Shown piece after piece: positions 33,938-43,389 of a stretch of DNA of 43,456 bases. Position 1 is the first letter of the stretch. Every line of letters starts with the position of its first letter. Below the pieces are notes generated by a model that was not told the DNA's origin, ran no database searches, and worked only from the letters and a program-made list of their open reading frames with translations. Source of the DNA: an uncultured beta proteobacterium (GTDB lineage: Bacteria; Pseudomonadota; Gammaproteobacteria; Burkholderiales; Rhodocyclaceae); contig CAISOB010000095.1 of NCBI GenBank assembly GCA_903886975.1, forward strand, positions 1 through 43,456, read 5' to 3'. Position numbers and translations under genes: made by a program.

Positions 33938-36900
33938 TCAGTTGTAGTCCACGCTGACGTTTTCGCTGCTCAGCCAATCGCCGAGCGTCGCGAGCAAATC
34001 ATCTTCGAGGCGCACCCGGCAGTTCTCGCCAAGCGTCAGTTCGCATACCGCATCGGCATTACGGTATGCCAGGCGCACCGGGCAATTGCCGGGCGTGTAA
34101 GGCGCCAGCAGCGCACGCAGGCGCTGCACGGCGGCCTGGGCGTTGCCGCCGCTGGCCTGCCCATTGAGCGACAGGCGCAGATGCCGGGCGAAGCGACCGC
34201 GCGCCTCGGCGAGCGTCAGCAGGCGTTCGGCGATGACGCGCACCTTGCCTTCGCCGGCAAAATCGTCGCGCTGCACCTTGCCTTCGATGATCAGTACTTC
34301 GTCGTCCTTGATCTTGCCGCGTTCGGCTTCGAAGATTTCGTTGAACACCGAGACTTCGATCGAGGTCGTTCCGTCGTCGATCTGCACGAAAGCCATCTTC
34401 CCGCGTGTCGTGAACTTGGTACGCACACCGACGACGAGACCGGCCAGCAGTTGCGGCTCCTTTCTCGCCTGCAGCGCGGCCAGCGGTTTGCGCGCGAAGC
34501 GCGAAACTTCGGCCTGAAAGCCATGGAATGGATGGCCGGAGAAGAAGAAACCGAGCGCCAGTTTCTCTTCGGAGAGCTTCTGCCGTTCCTTCCAGCGCGG
34601 CACTTCGAGGTAATGCGGCCCGTGCTCGGCATTGGTGGCGCTGTCGAAGACGTCGAACAGGCTGACCTGCATGGCGTTGCGCTCAGCCTGCTCGGCCGCT
34701 TCCATGGCGATGCCGACCGAGGCCATCAGGCGCGCGCGGTGATCGTCGAGCGCATCGAAAGCGCCGGCGCGAATCAGCGCTTCAACGGTGCGCCGGTTGA
34801 CCATGCGCTTGTCGACGCGCAGGCAGAAGTCGAAGAGGTCCTTGAAATTGCCACCGCTCTCGCGCGCCTTGAGAATCGAATTGACCGCCTGTTCGCCGGT
34901 GCCCTTGACCGCGCCCAGCCCATAGCGGATCGTCGTCCGATCGACCGGCGTAAAACGATACTGCGAGGCGTTGACGTCGGGACCGAGCACGGTCAGGTGG
35001 TTGGCGATGGCGTCGTCATAGAAGGTCTTGACCGAATCGGTGTTGTCCATGTCCGAGGACAGCGTCGCGGCGATGAAGGCCGAACAGTGGTGCGCCTTGA
35101 GCCAGGCCGTCTGGTAGGTGACGACGGCGTAGGCCGCGGTGTGCGATTTATTGAATCCGTACTCGGCAAACTTCTCCATCAGGTCGAAGAGCTGCGTCGC
35201 GAGCCTGGCGTCGTAGCCTTTCTTCTTCGCGCCTGCGGCCATCAGGTCGCGGTGCAGCGCCATGTCCTCGGCTTTCTTCTTGCCCATGGCGCGGCGCAAG
35301 AGGTCGGCGCCGCCGAGCGTGTAACCGCCGATGACCTGGGCGATCTGCATCACCTGTTCCTGATAGACGATGACGCCGTAAGTCGGCTCGAGGCAAGGTT
35401 TCAGATCGTCGATGAAGTAGTCGATCTTCTGCTGCCCTTTTTTGCGCAGGATGAAGTCATCGACCATGCCCGAACCGAGCGGTCCAGGGCGATAGAGTGC
35501 GAGCACGGCGATGATGTCCTCGAAACGGTCGGGCGCAAGCTTTTTGAGGAGCTTTTTCATGCCTTCCGATTCGACCTGGAAAATCGCCGTGGTATTGGCG
35601 TCCTTGAGGATCTGGTAGGTCGCCGGGTCGTCGAAGGCCAGCGCGTCGAGGTCGGGGCGCACGCCGGTCAGCTGCTCGACGTAATCGACGGCGAGTTTGA
35701 TGATCGTCAGATTGCGCAGGCCGAGGAAGTCGAACTTGACGAGGCCGACCTTCTCGACGTCGTCCTTGTCGAACTGCGAGATGACCGAGATGCCGCCGTC
35801 GGCCGAGTAGAGCGGGCAAAAATCGGTGAGCTTGCCCGGCGCGATCAGCACGCCGCCGGCGTGCATGCCGACGTTGCGCGTCAGGTCTTCGAGGCGGCCG
35901 GCGAGTTCGAAGAGTTCGCGGACCTCCTCTTCCTCTTCGATTTTGGCCTTGAGCTGCGGCTCGGCTTCAATCGCCTTGGCCAGCGACAAGGGCTTGTTGG
36001 TTTCGAGCGGGATCAGCTTGGAGAGCTGATCGCAAACGCTGTAGGGCAGATCGAGAACGCGACCGACATCGCGGATCACCGCTTTCGACGACATGGTGCC
36101 GAAGGTGGCGATCTGCGACACCGCGCCCGCACCGTATTTCGCCCGTACGTACTCGATGACGCGCCCGCGCCCGTCCGGGCAGAAGTCGATATCGAAGTCG
36201 GGCATCGACACCCGCTCGGGGTTGAGGAAGCGCTCGAAAAGCAATGCGTAGCGCAGCGGGTCGAGATCGGTGATGCCCAGCGAGTACGCGACCAGCGAAC
36301 CCGCGCCCGAGCCGCGCCCGGGTCCGACCGGCACGTCGTTGCGCTTCGCCCAGTTGATGAAATCGGCGACGATCAGGAAGTAGCCGGGGAAACCCATCTG
36401 CACGATGGTTTCGGTCTCGATCTTGAGCCGCGTCTCGTAAGTCGCACGCTGCGCCGCGCGCACGGCGGGATCCGGAAATAGTTGCTGCAAGCGCACTTCC
36501 AAGCCGCGCGCCGCTTCCTGACAAAGGAAATCGTCGAGCGTTACGCCGTCGGGTGTCGGAAATTCGGGCAAGTAGTTCTTGCCGAGGCTGATTTCGAGAT
36601 TGCAGCGTTTGGCGATCTCGACCGAGTTGATCAGCGCTTCGGGCAGGTCTGAAAACAGCTCGGCCATTTCCTCGGGCGACTTGAAATACTGCTCTTCGGT
36701 ATACGGCTTCGGCCGCCGCGGATCACCGAGCATATAGCCTTCGGCGATGCAGACACGCGCTTCGTGCGCCTTGAAATCGCCGCGCTCGAGAAACTGGATC
36801 GGGTGCGTTGCGACGAGCGGCAATTCGAGTTCGGCGGCGAGGCTGGTAGTCGCGGCGATCAGCGCCTCTTGCGCCGCATGATCACGCGGATGCACGCGCT

Positions 36901-37426
36901 GCACTTCGAGATAGAAAGCCCCGTGAAACAGGCTGGCCCAGTAGCGGGCACGGCTTGCCGCCTGCTCACGATGGCCTTGCAGCAGCGCTTCGCCGATATC
37001 GCCGAGGTTGGCGCCCGACAAGGCGATCAGGCCGTCGACGCCGACTTCGCGCAGCATCTGGCGGGTGATCTCGGCTCGCCCGCGCAAGCGTGGCGCGAGG
37101 TGGGCGCGCGACAACAACTCGCAAAGCTGCAAATAGCCCTGGCGCGAACGGCAGAGCAGCAACAGGCGATACGGGCGATCAGGGTCGGTCTTGTTGGCCA
37201 AAAAGACATCGGCGCCGAGCAGCGGCTTGATGCCCTTGTAACGCGCCGCGCTGTAGAACTTGACCAACCCGAAGAAGTTGACAAGATCGGTCAGGGCCAG
37301 CGCCGGCATGCCGCAAGCACGGGCCCGCTCGAGCGCGTCGTCAAGCCGGACGATGCCGTCAGTGACTGAATATTCGCTGTGCAAGCGCAGGTGGATGAAT
37401 GAGGGTGCGGCGTGCGGCTCGGACAT
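33938..37426 (-). CDS. dnaE: DNA polymerase III alpha subunit
   Basis: The 1162-aa replicative polymerase catalytic subunit. The N-terminal PHP domain begins HLRLHSEYSVTDGIVRLDD. The palm carries the catalytic acidic motif PDFDIDFCPDGRGRVIEYV and GPGRGSGAGSLVAYSLGITDLDP. YGFNKSHTAAYAVVTYQTAWLKAHH marks the fingers/thumb region, and the C-terminus has an OB domain (ELLAGLVVGVRTKFTTRGKMAF-type sequence around 990-1020) and the tau-binding region. Length and motifs are those of a normal proteobacterial DnaE1, not the ImuB-associated DnaE2. Confidence 0.97.
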   Translation of the reverse strand: MSEPHAAPSFIHLRLHSEYSVTDGIVRLDDALERARACGMPALALTDLVNFFGLVKFYSAARYKGIKPLLGADVFLANKTDPDRPYRLLLLCRSRQGYLQLCELLSRAHLAPRLRGRAEITRQMLREVGVDGLIALSGANLGDIGEALLQGHREQAASRARYWASLFHGAFYLEVQRVHPRDHAAQEALIAATTSLAAELELPLVATHPIQFLERGDFKAHEARVCIAEGYMLGDPRRPKPYTEEQYFKSPEEMAELFSDLPEALINSVEIAKRCNLEISLGKNYLPEFPTPDGVTLDDFLCQEAARGLEVRLQQLFPDPAVRAAQRATYETRLKIETETIVQMGFPGYFLIVADFINWAKRNDVPVGPGRGSGAGSLVAYSLGITDLDPLRYALLFERFLNPERVSMPDFDIDFCPDGRGRVIEYVRAKYGAGAVSQIATFGTMSSKAVIRDVGRVLDLPYSVCDQLSKLIPLETNKPLSLAKAIEAEPQLKAKIEEEEEVRELFELAGRLEDLTRNVGMHAGGVLIAPGKLTDFCPLYSADGGISVISQFDKDDVEKVGLVKFDFLGLRNLTIIKLAVDYVEQLTGVRPDLDALAFDDPATYQILKDANTTAIFQVESEGMKKLLKKLAPDRFEDIIAVLALYRPGPLGSGMVDDFILRKKGQQKIDYFIDDLKPCLEPTYGVIVYQEQVMQIAQVIGGYTLGGADLLRRAMGKKKAEDMALHRDLMAAGAKKKGYDARLATQLFDLMEKFAEYGFNKSHTAAYAVVTYQTAWLKAHHCSAFIAATLSSDMDNTDSVKTFYDDAIANHLTVLGPDVNASQYRFTPVDRTTIRYGLGAVKGTGEQAVNSILKARESGGNFKDLFDFCLRVDKRMVNRRTVEALIRAGAFDALDDHRARLMASVGIAMEAAEQAERNAMQVSLFDVFDSATNAEHGPHYLEVPRWKERQKLSEEKLALGFFFSGHPFHGFQAEVSRFARKPLAALQARKEPQLLAGLVVGVRTKFTTRGKMAFVQIDDGTTSIEVSVFNEIFEAERGKIKDDEVLIIEGKVQRDDFAGEGKVRVIAERLLTLAEARGRFARHLRLSLNGQASGGNAQAAVQRLRALLAPYTPGNCPVRLAYRNADAVCELTLGENCRVRLEDDLLATLGDWLSSENVSVDYN

Positions 37427-37605
37427 GACGGCATTTTACTCCGATGCTTGGCACGCCAAGACGATTTCGCGCCGCCCGCCGGTCTTGTCTCAAGCCCGGG
37501 TAAGCGGCCGTGAAACAAATGTTTACAAAGCATCACCGCGGTGAAACACCGGCGAGCCAACGACAACCTATGCTTCAGTCAGAACATGCAAAACAAGGAC
37601 TCATC

Positions 37606-38016
37606 ATGAAGAAGCAAATCGGTATCGCTTTGGCGCTTTCGCTCGGCCTGCTCGCTTCCAATGCGGCGATGGCCAATGACGCGGTTCTCGGCGCCCTGCT
37701 CGGCGGCGGCGCGGGCGTACTCGTCGGCCGATCGGTCGGCGGACGCGACGGCGCGATCATCGGCGGCGCGCTCGGCGCGGCCGCCGGCGCGGCAATTGCC
37801 TCGCAGCGGCCGCACGGCCACTATGGGCCTCCGGCTTACGTCACCTTTGAGGCGGCGCCGGCGTATTACCCGCCGCAGGTCTATTACGCCCCGCAAGGCT
37901 ATTACCAGCAGCCGCTTCATTACGTGCGCGGCGAACGCTGGTTCAGCGAACATACAGGCTATCGCGACCATCGCCGGGACGATCGCGACCGCGGGCGCGA
38001 CGACCACCGCCGCTAA
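37606..38016 (+). CDS. Secreted glycine-zipper protein
   Basis: 136 aa: a signal peptide (about 1-24, ending NAAMA), then a glycine-zipper segment ALLGGGAGVLVGRSVGG / GAIIGGALGAAAGAAIA (about 27-64) like those in surface-antigen/Rcp-type outer-membrane proteins. A Tyr/Pro-rich middle follows (YYPPQVYYAPQGYYQQP), and the tail is very rich in Arg, Asp and His (RDHRRDDRDRGRDD). The ATG at 37606 is the start that yields the signal peptide. Function is unknown; association with the envelope is likely. Confidence 0.78.
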   Translation: MKKQIGIALALSLGLLASNAAMANDAVLGALLGGGAGVLVGRSVGGRDGAIIGGALGAAAGAAIASQRPHGHYGPPAYVTFEAAPAYYPPQVYYAPQGYYQQPLHYVRGERWFSEHTGYRDHRRDDRDRGRDDHRR

Positions 38017-38028
38017 GCGGCGCAGCGG

Positions 38029-38724
38029 TCAATGCGGCAAATCGAAGAGCAGGATTTCACTGTCTTCGCCGGCGGCAAAATGCAGCGCCGACTCGGCAGC
38101 GATCTTGGCGCCGTCGCCACCTTGCATCGCCGCGCCGTTGAGCGACACGCCGCCGCGCACCAGATGAACGTAGGCCAGACGCGCGGGGTCGAGCGCGTAG
38201 CCAAGTTCGCACCCCGCTTCGAGACGTCCGGCATGCAGCGTGGCATCCTGGTGGATCAGCGCACTGCCTTGCCCGGCATCGGGGGAAGCGATCAGGCGCC
38301 AATCGTTGTGCCCCGGTGCCAGCGGCTGTTGTTCGTAAGCGGGGGCGATGCCAAATTCACGCGGTTCTATCCAGATCTGCAAGAGGTGCGTCGTCTCTGT
38401 TGCCGAGGGATTGAACTCGCTGTGGCGGATACCGCTACCGGCGCTCATGCGCTGCACTTCGCCCGGCCGGATCACCTCGCCGTTGCCCAGGCTGTCGCGG
38501 TGTTCGAGAACCCCCGAGAGCACATAGGTGATGATTTCCATATCGCGATGGCTGTGCATGCCGAAACCCTTGCCCGGCGCCACGCGGTCCTCGTTGATGA
38601 CGCGCAGGACACCCCAGCCCATCTGCGCCGGGTCCTGGTAGTCGGCAAAAGAGAAACTGTGACGAGCGACCAGCCAGCCATGGTCGGCAAAACCGCGCTC
38701 GGCGCTGGGGCGAAATTGAATCAC
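38029..38724 (-). CDS. Pirin-family bicupin protein
   Basis: 231 aa. The N-terminal cupin has the metal-site pattern GMHSHRDMEIITYVLSG (His57 and His59) and GSGIRHSEFNP (His101 and Glu103). Bacterial pirins such as E. coli YhhW have quercetinase activity in vitro; their role in the cell is unclear. It is convergent with the glycine-zipper gene, with 12 bp between the stop codons. It is probably a single-gene unit. Confidence 0.9.
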   Translation of the reverse strand: MIQFRPSAERGFADHGWLVARHSFSFADYQDPAQMGWGVLRVINEDRVAPGKGFGMHSHRDMEIITYVLSGVLEHRDSLGNGEVIRPGEVQRMSAGSGIRHSEFNPSATETTHLLQIWIEPREFGIAPAYEQQPLAPGHNDWRLIASPDAGQGSALIHQDATLHAGRLEAGCELGYALDPARLAYVHLVRGGVSLNGAAMQGGDGAKIAAESALHFAAGEDSEILLFDLPH

Positions 38725-38807
38725 GGCGGACCTCCATTCAGACGCCGTTGCGGCGCGTTGAATTGGAGTCGAGCGGCGGCGAATAGTTTTGCCGCCGGAC
38801 CAAACCT

Positions 38808-39428
38808 TTATTCGGCGTCAACCCAGTCGATGACCGGCCGCCACTGCTCGGTATCCTTTTCGCCGCGCGCCGCCGAGAGGTCGAATACGGTCATGCCATT
38901 GGCGGCCATCTGTACGTAGAGCTGCGTGTCGCGCAGGTAGCTCAAGACCGGCAACTCGAAGGACGCGAGAAAACGCTCGAGTTCGCCTGCGGCGCGGGTG
39001 CGCGCGTCGACGCGCATGCCGACGACCGCAACGCGGATACGCTCCTTGCGCACGGCCTTTTCCGCGAGCAGGGTTTCGAGGAAACGGCCGGTCGCCAAAA
39101 TATCGAAAAGCGACGGTTGTACCGGAACGATGACATCGGTGGCCAGCCTGAGCACCCGTTCGAGCGCCTTGCCGTGCACGCCGGCGGCGCTGTCGAGTAC
39201 GACACGCGTGGTCTCTTTCGGCGGCCGCTCGTCTGCTTCAGGATCCCAGCTGCCGATAGGCGGCAGGTGGCGCGAACGTATCGCCAGCCACTCGTGCGCC
39301 GATTGCTGGCGGTCGCTGTCGCCGATCACGACGCGCTGACCCGCGCGGGCGAAATAGCCGGCAAGATTGGTGGCCAATGTCGATTTCCCGGATCCACCCT
39401 TGGGGTTGGCAATCAAGAAGGTTTTCAT
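38808..39428 (-). CDS. ParA-family ATPase
   Basis: A 206-aa P-loop ATPase with the deviant Walker A motif NPKGGSGKSTLATNLAGYFA near the N-terminus, DSDRQQSAHEWLAIR (Walker A'), VVLDSAAG and VPVQPSLFDILAT. ParA/MinD relatives position plasmids, chemoreceptors or other cargo. The ATG at 39428 overlaps the stop of the TAXI gene (ATGA), suggesting coupled translation; an ATG three codons upstream is possible. There is no ParB gene next to it, so it is an orphan ParA rather than a chromosome-partition pair. Confidence 0.86.
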   Translation of the reverse strand: MKTFLIANPKGGSGKSTLATNLAGYFARAGQRVVIGDSDRQQSAHEWLAIRSRHLPPIGSWDPEADERPPKETTRVVLDSAAGVHGKALERVLRLATDVIVPVQPSLFDILATGRFLETLLAEKAVRKERIRVAVVGMRVDARTRAAGELERFLASFELPVLSYLRDTQLYVQMAANGMTVFDLSAARGEKDTEQWRPVIDWVDAE

Positions 39429-40768
39429 GGCGTGCATGGTTTATTTTCGGGTAGGGTGCCCGATCCGAGGTGGTTAAGCTTGTCGCGCACGAGGTTGATG
39501 TGCTCGCGCAGGGTATAGAGGAGATCGGAAAAGCCGATGGGAATGTTGCGCGCGTACGCATCGTCCTCGATGCGGTCGAGCCGCGCGAGATACTCGGCGT
39601 GGCGCGCCGGGTCGTAATTGAGGCGCAAGTCGTTCTCCATGAACTTCAGATCGCCATAGCAGCGGAAGATCTTCGAGCGTATCCGCCAGTGATAGATAGA
39701 TGGCGCCACTTTAAGCAGCGGCAGCAGCAGGACGACGACCGGGACGATCAGGACGAACAGCCGCTCGACCAGCACGGCGATCCAGAACGGCAGGTAGCGC
39801 TGCAGCAAGGGCGGTCCCGATTTGTAGTAGCGCTTCGCTTCTGCCGCGAGTTCAAAGCTGTGATCCCTGTACGCGGGGAATTCGCCGGCGCGCTGGAAAA
39901 AGCCGCTCTTGCCGTTCACTTCGCTCATCGCCTGCAGCAGCAGGCTGACCAGCGCCGGGTGCAAGTCGTCGCGCACCACGACGTTGGCCGTGGTGGCCAG
40001 CAACACCGTGTCCCTGGGCGGCGCGTCGCGCACCAGATCGACGACACCGCGCGGCAGGACGACTTTCGAAAGGAAGGGGAAACGCCGCAAGTAGGCGTCG
40101 GCCTGGCTGAAGCTCATGACGCGCACACCGGGCTCATGCAGCATGAGCTGAACGACGGGCGCATCCTGCGCGGCGACGATGAAGGCCGCTTCGATCTGCC
40201 CTTGCTGCAGCGCTTGCGCCGCGCTGACGCCAGCCACCGGCACGAGATTCTTGCTGTCCGCGGCAATGCCGTTGGCCTCGAGCAATTGCAGCGCGAGGCC
40301 GCGGATACCGCTGCCTTCCTCGCCGACGGCGATGCGCTGGCCGCTCAGATGATGCAGCTTATCGATGCGCTGATCACTGCGATAGAAAACCCAGACCGGT
40401 TCGTACGAAACGCTGCCGAGCGAGCGCAGCTCGCTTTCGTCGTCGGCCTTGAGGACCTCTGTGACGCCGCCTTGGATCAGCGCGATGTCGGATTCGCCGC
40501 TCTTGAGCCGTGCCAGGTTCTGCAGCGAACCCGCCGAAGTCTGTACTTCCAGCGTGATACCGTTGGCTGCGAGCAGCTTCGCATAACGTTTGGCATAGGC
40601 GTAGTAGGCACCGCTCTCGCCACCGGTCGAGATCGTCATTTGGCGCGGCGGCGCCGGCTGGACAAACTGGTAGGCGACGACAAAGCCGAGCGCGGTGACG
40701 AGAATTATCGGCCACGCCGTCGCCAGGAGATCGCGCAGCGAGACAAACCTTGCCCGCAACTTATCCAT
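39425..40768 (-). CDS. TAXI-family TRAP solute-binding protein, membrane-anchored
   Basis: 447 aa from the ATG at 40768 (preceded by a GAGGTGG-like site). One N-terminal transmembrane segment (about 15-34) is followed by a TAXI-type periplasmic binding domain: MTISTGGESGAYYAYAKRYAKLL, LQNLARLKSGESDIALIQGGV, GEEGSGIRGLALQLLEANGI and AAFIVAAQDAPVV. A second hydrophobic stretch (ERLFVLIVPVVVLLLPLL) and a C-terminal helical, probably cytoplasmic tail (IRSKIFRCYGDLKFMENDL to the end) complete it. TAXI proteins normally feed a DctQM permease, but no permease gene is here. With two membrane anchors and an inside tail it may act as a sensor or work with a distant transporter. Confidence 0.82.
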   Translation of the reverse strand: MDKLRARFVSLRDLLATAWPIILVTALGFVVAYQFVQPAPPRQMTISTGGESGAYYAYAKRYAKLLAANGITLEVQTSAGSLQNLARLKSGESDIALIQGGVTEVLKADDESELRSLGSVSYEPVWVFYRSDQRIDKLHHLSGQRIAVGEEGSGIRGLALQLLEANGIAADSKNLVPVAGVSAAQALQQGQIEAAFIVAAQDAPVVQLMLHEPGVRVMSFSQADAYLRRFPFLSKVVLPRGVVDLVRDAPPRDTVLLATTANVVVRDDLHPALVSLLLQAMSEVNGKSGFFQRAGEFPAYRDHSFELAAEAKRYYKSGPPLLQRYLPFWIAVLVERLFVLIVPVVVLLLPLLKVAPSIYHWRIRSKIFRCYGDLKFMENDLRLNYDPARHAEYLARLDRIEDDAYARNIPIGFSDLLYTLREHINLVRDKLNHLGSGTLPENKPCTP

Positions 40769-40907
40769 CCTCCACCTCGTTCGATACAAGAAGAAAACGT
40801 AATAACGCGAAAAACTCAGGGGCAAAGCAGAGCGCGGGGCTCGATATAATCCTTCTTTCCGCGCTCCGGCGATCCCGGCGAGCGCGCGCTACGAATATGA
40901 TATACCG

Positions 40908-43238
40908 TTAATCGAACGGCTTGGCGTTCGGGTCCTGCGGCGGCTCAGGTTCGACTTCGCGCGGGACGTTCTCCTTGTAGAACAACTCCTTGCTCGGGCC
41001 CTTGCCGGAACTCACGGTCTCCAGGGCAACCAGCCCCGCGGGTTGCGGCATGAATGATTCCGGAACGTCTTTGAGTGCTTTGCCCATATAGCCAATCCAC
41101 ATCGGCAGCGCCGCTGAGCCGCCGGTCTCCCGGTTGCCCAGGCTCCTCGGCTGGTCGAAGCCTATCCATGAGCAGGCGACGACAGTGCGCTGATAACCGC
41201 AAAACCAGGCGTCAACCTGCTCGTTGGTCGTGCCGGTCTTGCCGGCCAGATCGTGGCGCTTGAGCGTCGCCGAGGCGCGCGCCCCGGTGCCGTAAATGGT
41301 GACATCACGCAGCATGCTGTCCATCAGGTAGGCGTTGCGCGGGTCGATGGCGCGCGCGTCCTCATCGTCAATGCTGGCCGGCTGCCCCTGCGCGAGCACT
41401 TGCCCTTTCTCGTCGACGATGTCACGAACGATATAGGGCTGGATGCGCGAGCCGCCATTGGCGAAAATTGCATAAGCGCTGACCATCTGCCAAGGGGTCA
41501 CCGAGCCCGCGCCCAACGCCATGGTCAGGTAAGGCGGGTGCTTGTCGGCGTCGAATCCAAAACGCGTGATGTAATCCTGGATGAAATGCACGCCGGAGGC
41601 CTGCAGCAAACGGATCGAAACCATGTTCTTCGACTTGGCCAGGGCCGTGCGCATGCGCATCGGCCCTTCGTACTTGCCGTCGTAGTTCTTGGGCTCCCAG
41701 GCCTGGCTGCCGGTCACCGAGGCGGGGAAACTGATCGGCTCATCGTTGATGATCGAGGCCGGGGTGAAGCCCTTTTCCAGCGCGCCGGAATAAATAAAGG
41801 GCTTGAAGCTCGACCCCGGCTGCCGCCAGGCCTGCGTCGTGTGATTGAATTTGTTGCGGTTGAAATCGAAACCGCCGACCAGCGAGCGGATGGCGCCGTT
41901 CTGCGGATCGGCGGACAGGAAAGCGGATTCGACCTCCGGCATCTGCGTGATGCGCCAATTGCCCTTCTCGTCGGTCTGGACGCGAATAACCGCGCCGCGC
42001 CGCAATCGCTTGTTGGTTGCCGCTTTTTCATCGATCATGCGGGCGGCGAACTTGAGTCCCTCGCCGCTGATCGTGACGATTTCGCCGCCGCGCCGGTAAG
42101 CGCGAATCTCTTTGGTATCGGCTTGCAGCACGATGGCCGGATGCAGGTCCTCGGAGTCGTGGAAGTCTTGCAACAACTCGTCGAGGTCTTCGTCCTGTTC
42201 GGACTTGATGTCGGTCATGTCCACGTAAGCTTCGGCACCGCGGTAGCCATGCCGCCGGTCATACTCGAGAACGCCGTGCCGCATGCTCGCATAGGCCGCT
42301 TCCTGGTCGCTCTTGAGGATCGTCGAATAAATGCGCAGACCACGCGTATAAACATCCTCAGGGAAGCGCTCGACCGCGATCTGCCGCGCCATTTCAGCGA
42401 CGAACTCGGCATGCACGGCAAATTCGTTGCTGTCGCGCTTGACGATCAGCGCCTGCTTCAAGGCCGCATCTTGCTGATTGGCATCGATAAAACCGAGTTC
42501 GCGCATGCGGCGCAACACATATTGCTGGCGCATTCTGGCGCGTTTGGGATTGACCACCGGGTTGAAAGCCGAAGGCGCTTTCGGCAAGCCGGCGAGCATC
42601 GCCGCTTCGGCGACACTCAGGTCCTTGAGCGACTTGCCGAAATAGATCTGCGCCGCGGCGCCAAAGCCGTAAGCGCGTTGCCCGAGGTAGATCTGGTTGA
42701 TATACAGCTCGAAAATCTGGTCCTTGCTCAGATTATTCTCTATCTTGAACGAGAGCAGCGCTTCGTAAAGCTTGCGGGCGTAGGTCTTTTCCGATGACAG
42801 GAAGAAGTTCTTGGCGACCTGCTGGGTAATCGTCGAGGCACCCTGCCGCTTGCCGCCCCCGAGAATGTTGCTCAAGGCGGCGCGCACGATTCCGACGGCA
42901 TCGACCCCGCTGTGCTGGTAGAAACGTTCGTCCTCGGCGGCCAGGATCGCCTGTTTCATGACATCCGGTACGTCCTGAAAATGCACCACCGCACGCCGTT
43001 CCTCGCCGAACTCGCCGATCAGGTAGCCATCGGCGGTATAGACGCGCAAGGGCACCTTGGGTCGATAATCGGTCAGGATTTCGAGCGAGGGAAGGTTGGG
43101 ATAGGTCAGAATCAGAACGACCGCGGCCATGGCCATGGCCATCGTGGCCAGACCGAGGACGAAGAGGATGGGATAAAGTATCCAGCGGTAAGCATTAGGC
43201 AAGGCGAGTGTCCAGGAGAGGGAAACAGATTCGGCCAT
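40908..43238 (-). CDS. mrcA: Penicillin-binding protein 1A
   Basis: 776-aa bifunctional peptidoglycan synthase. The ATG at 43238 gives MAESVSLSW and a single transmembrane anchor (about 20-45). The longer frame begins inside the IS terminal repeat and is an artefact. The glycosyltransferase (GT51) domain has AILAAEDERFYQHSGVD with the catalytic Glu, and KRQGASTITQQVAKNFFLS. The transpeptidase domain has the active-site serine in QPGSSFKPFIYS, SKN in ALAKSKNMVSI and KTGTT in LAGKTGTTNEQVDAWF. The region around 330-430 is the PBP1a-specific inserted domain. The IS element starts about 80 bp upstream. Confidence 0.95.
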   Translation of the reverse strand: MAESVSLSWTLALPNAYRWILYPILFVLGLATMAMAMAAVVLILTYPNLPSLEILTDYRPKVPLRVYTADGYLIGEFGEERRAVVHFQDVPDVMKQAILAAEDERFYQHSGVDAVGIVRAALSNILGGGKRQGASTITQQVAKNFFLSSEKTYARKLYEALLSFKIENNLSKDQIFELYINQIYLGQRAYGFGAAAQIYFGKSLKDLSVAEAAMLAGLPKAPSAFNPVVNPKRARMRQQYVLRRMRELGFIDANQQDAALKQALIVKRDSNEFAVHAEFVAEMARQIAVERFPEDVYTRGLRIYSTILKSDQEAAYASMRHGVLEYDRRHGYRGAEAYVDMTDIKSEQDEDLDELLQDFHDSEDLHPAIVLQADTKEIRAYRRGGEIVTISGEGLKFAARMIDEKAATNKRLRRGAVIRVQTDEKGNWRITQMPEVESAFLSADPQNGAIRSLVGGFDFNRNKFNHTTQAWRQPGSSFKPFIYSGALEKGFTPASIINDEPISFPASVTGSQAWEPKNYDGKYEGPMRMRTALAKSKNMVSIRLLQASGVHFIQDYITRFGFDADKHPPYLTMALGAGSVTPWQMVSAYAIFANGGSRIQPYIVRDIVDEKGQVLAQGQPASIDDEDARAIDPRNAYLMDSMLRDVTIYGTGARASATLKRHDLAGKTGTTNEQVDAWFCGYQRTVVACSWIGFDQPRSLGNRETGGSAALPMWIGYMGKALKDVPESFMPQPAGLVALETVSSGKGPSKELFYKENVPREVEPEPPQDPNAKPFD

Positions 43239-43318
43239 TATAAACGCTGGCCGAAAACCTGTCCCCGCGCGGCAAAAATGACAACAAAAAATGGCTTTAC
43301 ACGCCGGACACTTATTGC

Positions 43319-43333
43319 TAGTGTAGTGCGTCA
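43319..43333. repeat. Left terminal inverted repeat of IS630-type element plus TA target
   Basis: TA (43319-43320) is followed by GTGTAGTGCGTCA (43321-43333), the exact complement of the right-end repeat at 124-136. Confidence 0.85.
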
Positions 43334-43389
43334 TAAATAACGGAACTTAAATAACAATTGGCCCTCCAAGTAAGCAGGAGGTCACTGCC

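Noticed and set aside
34181..36481. 766-aa plus-strand open frame inside dnaE
   Set aside because: Antisense to the conserved polymerase core; no recognisable protein family.
38007..38023. CGCCGC-TAA-GCGGCG hairpin at the end of the glycine-zipper gene as terminator
   Set aside because: The stem is only six pairs, overlaps the stop codon, and no T-run follows on either strand.
41253..42797. 514-aa plus-strand open frame inside mrcA
   Set aside because: Antisense shadow of PBP1a with no supporting features.
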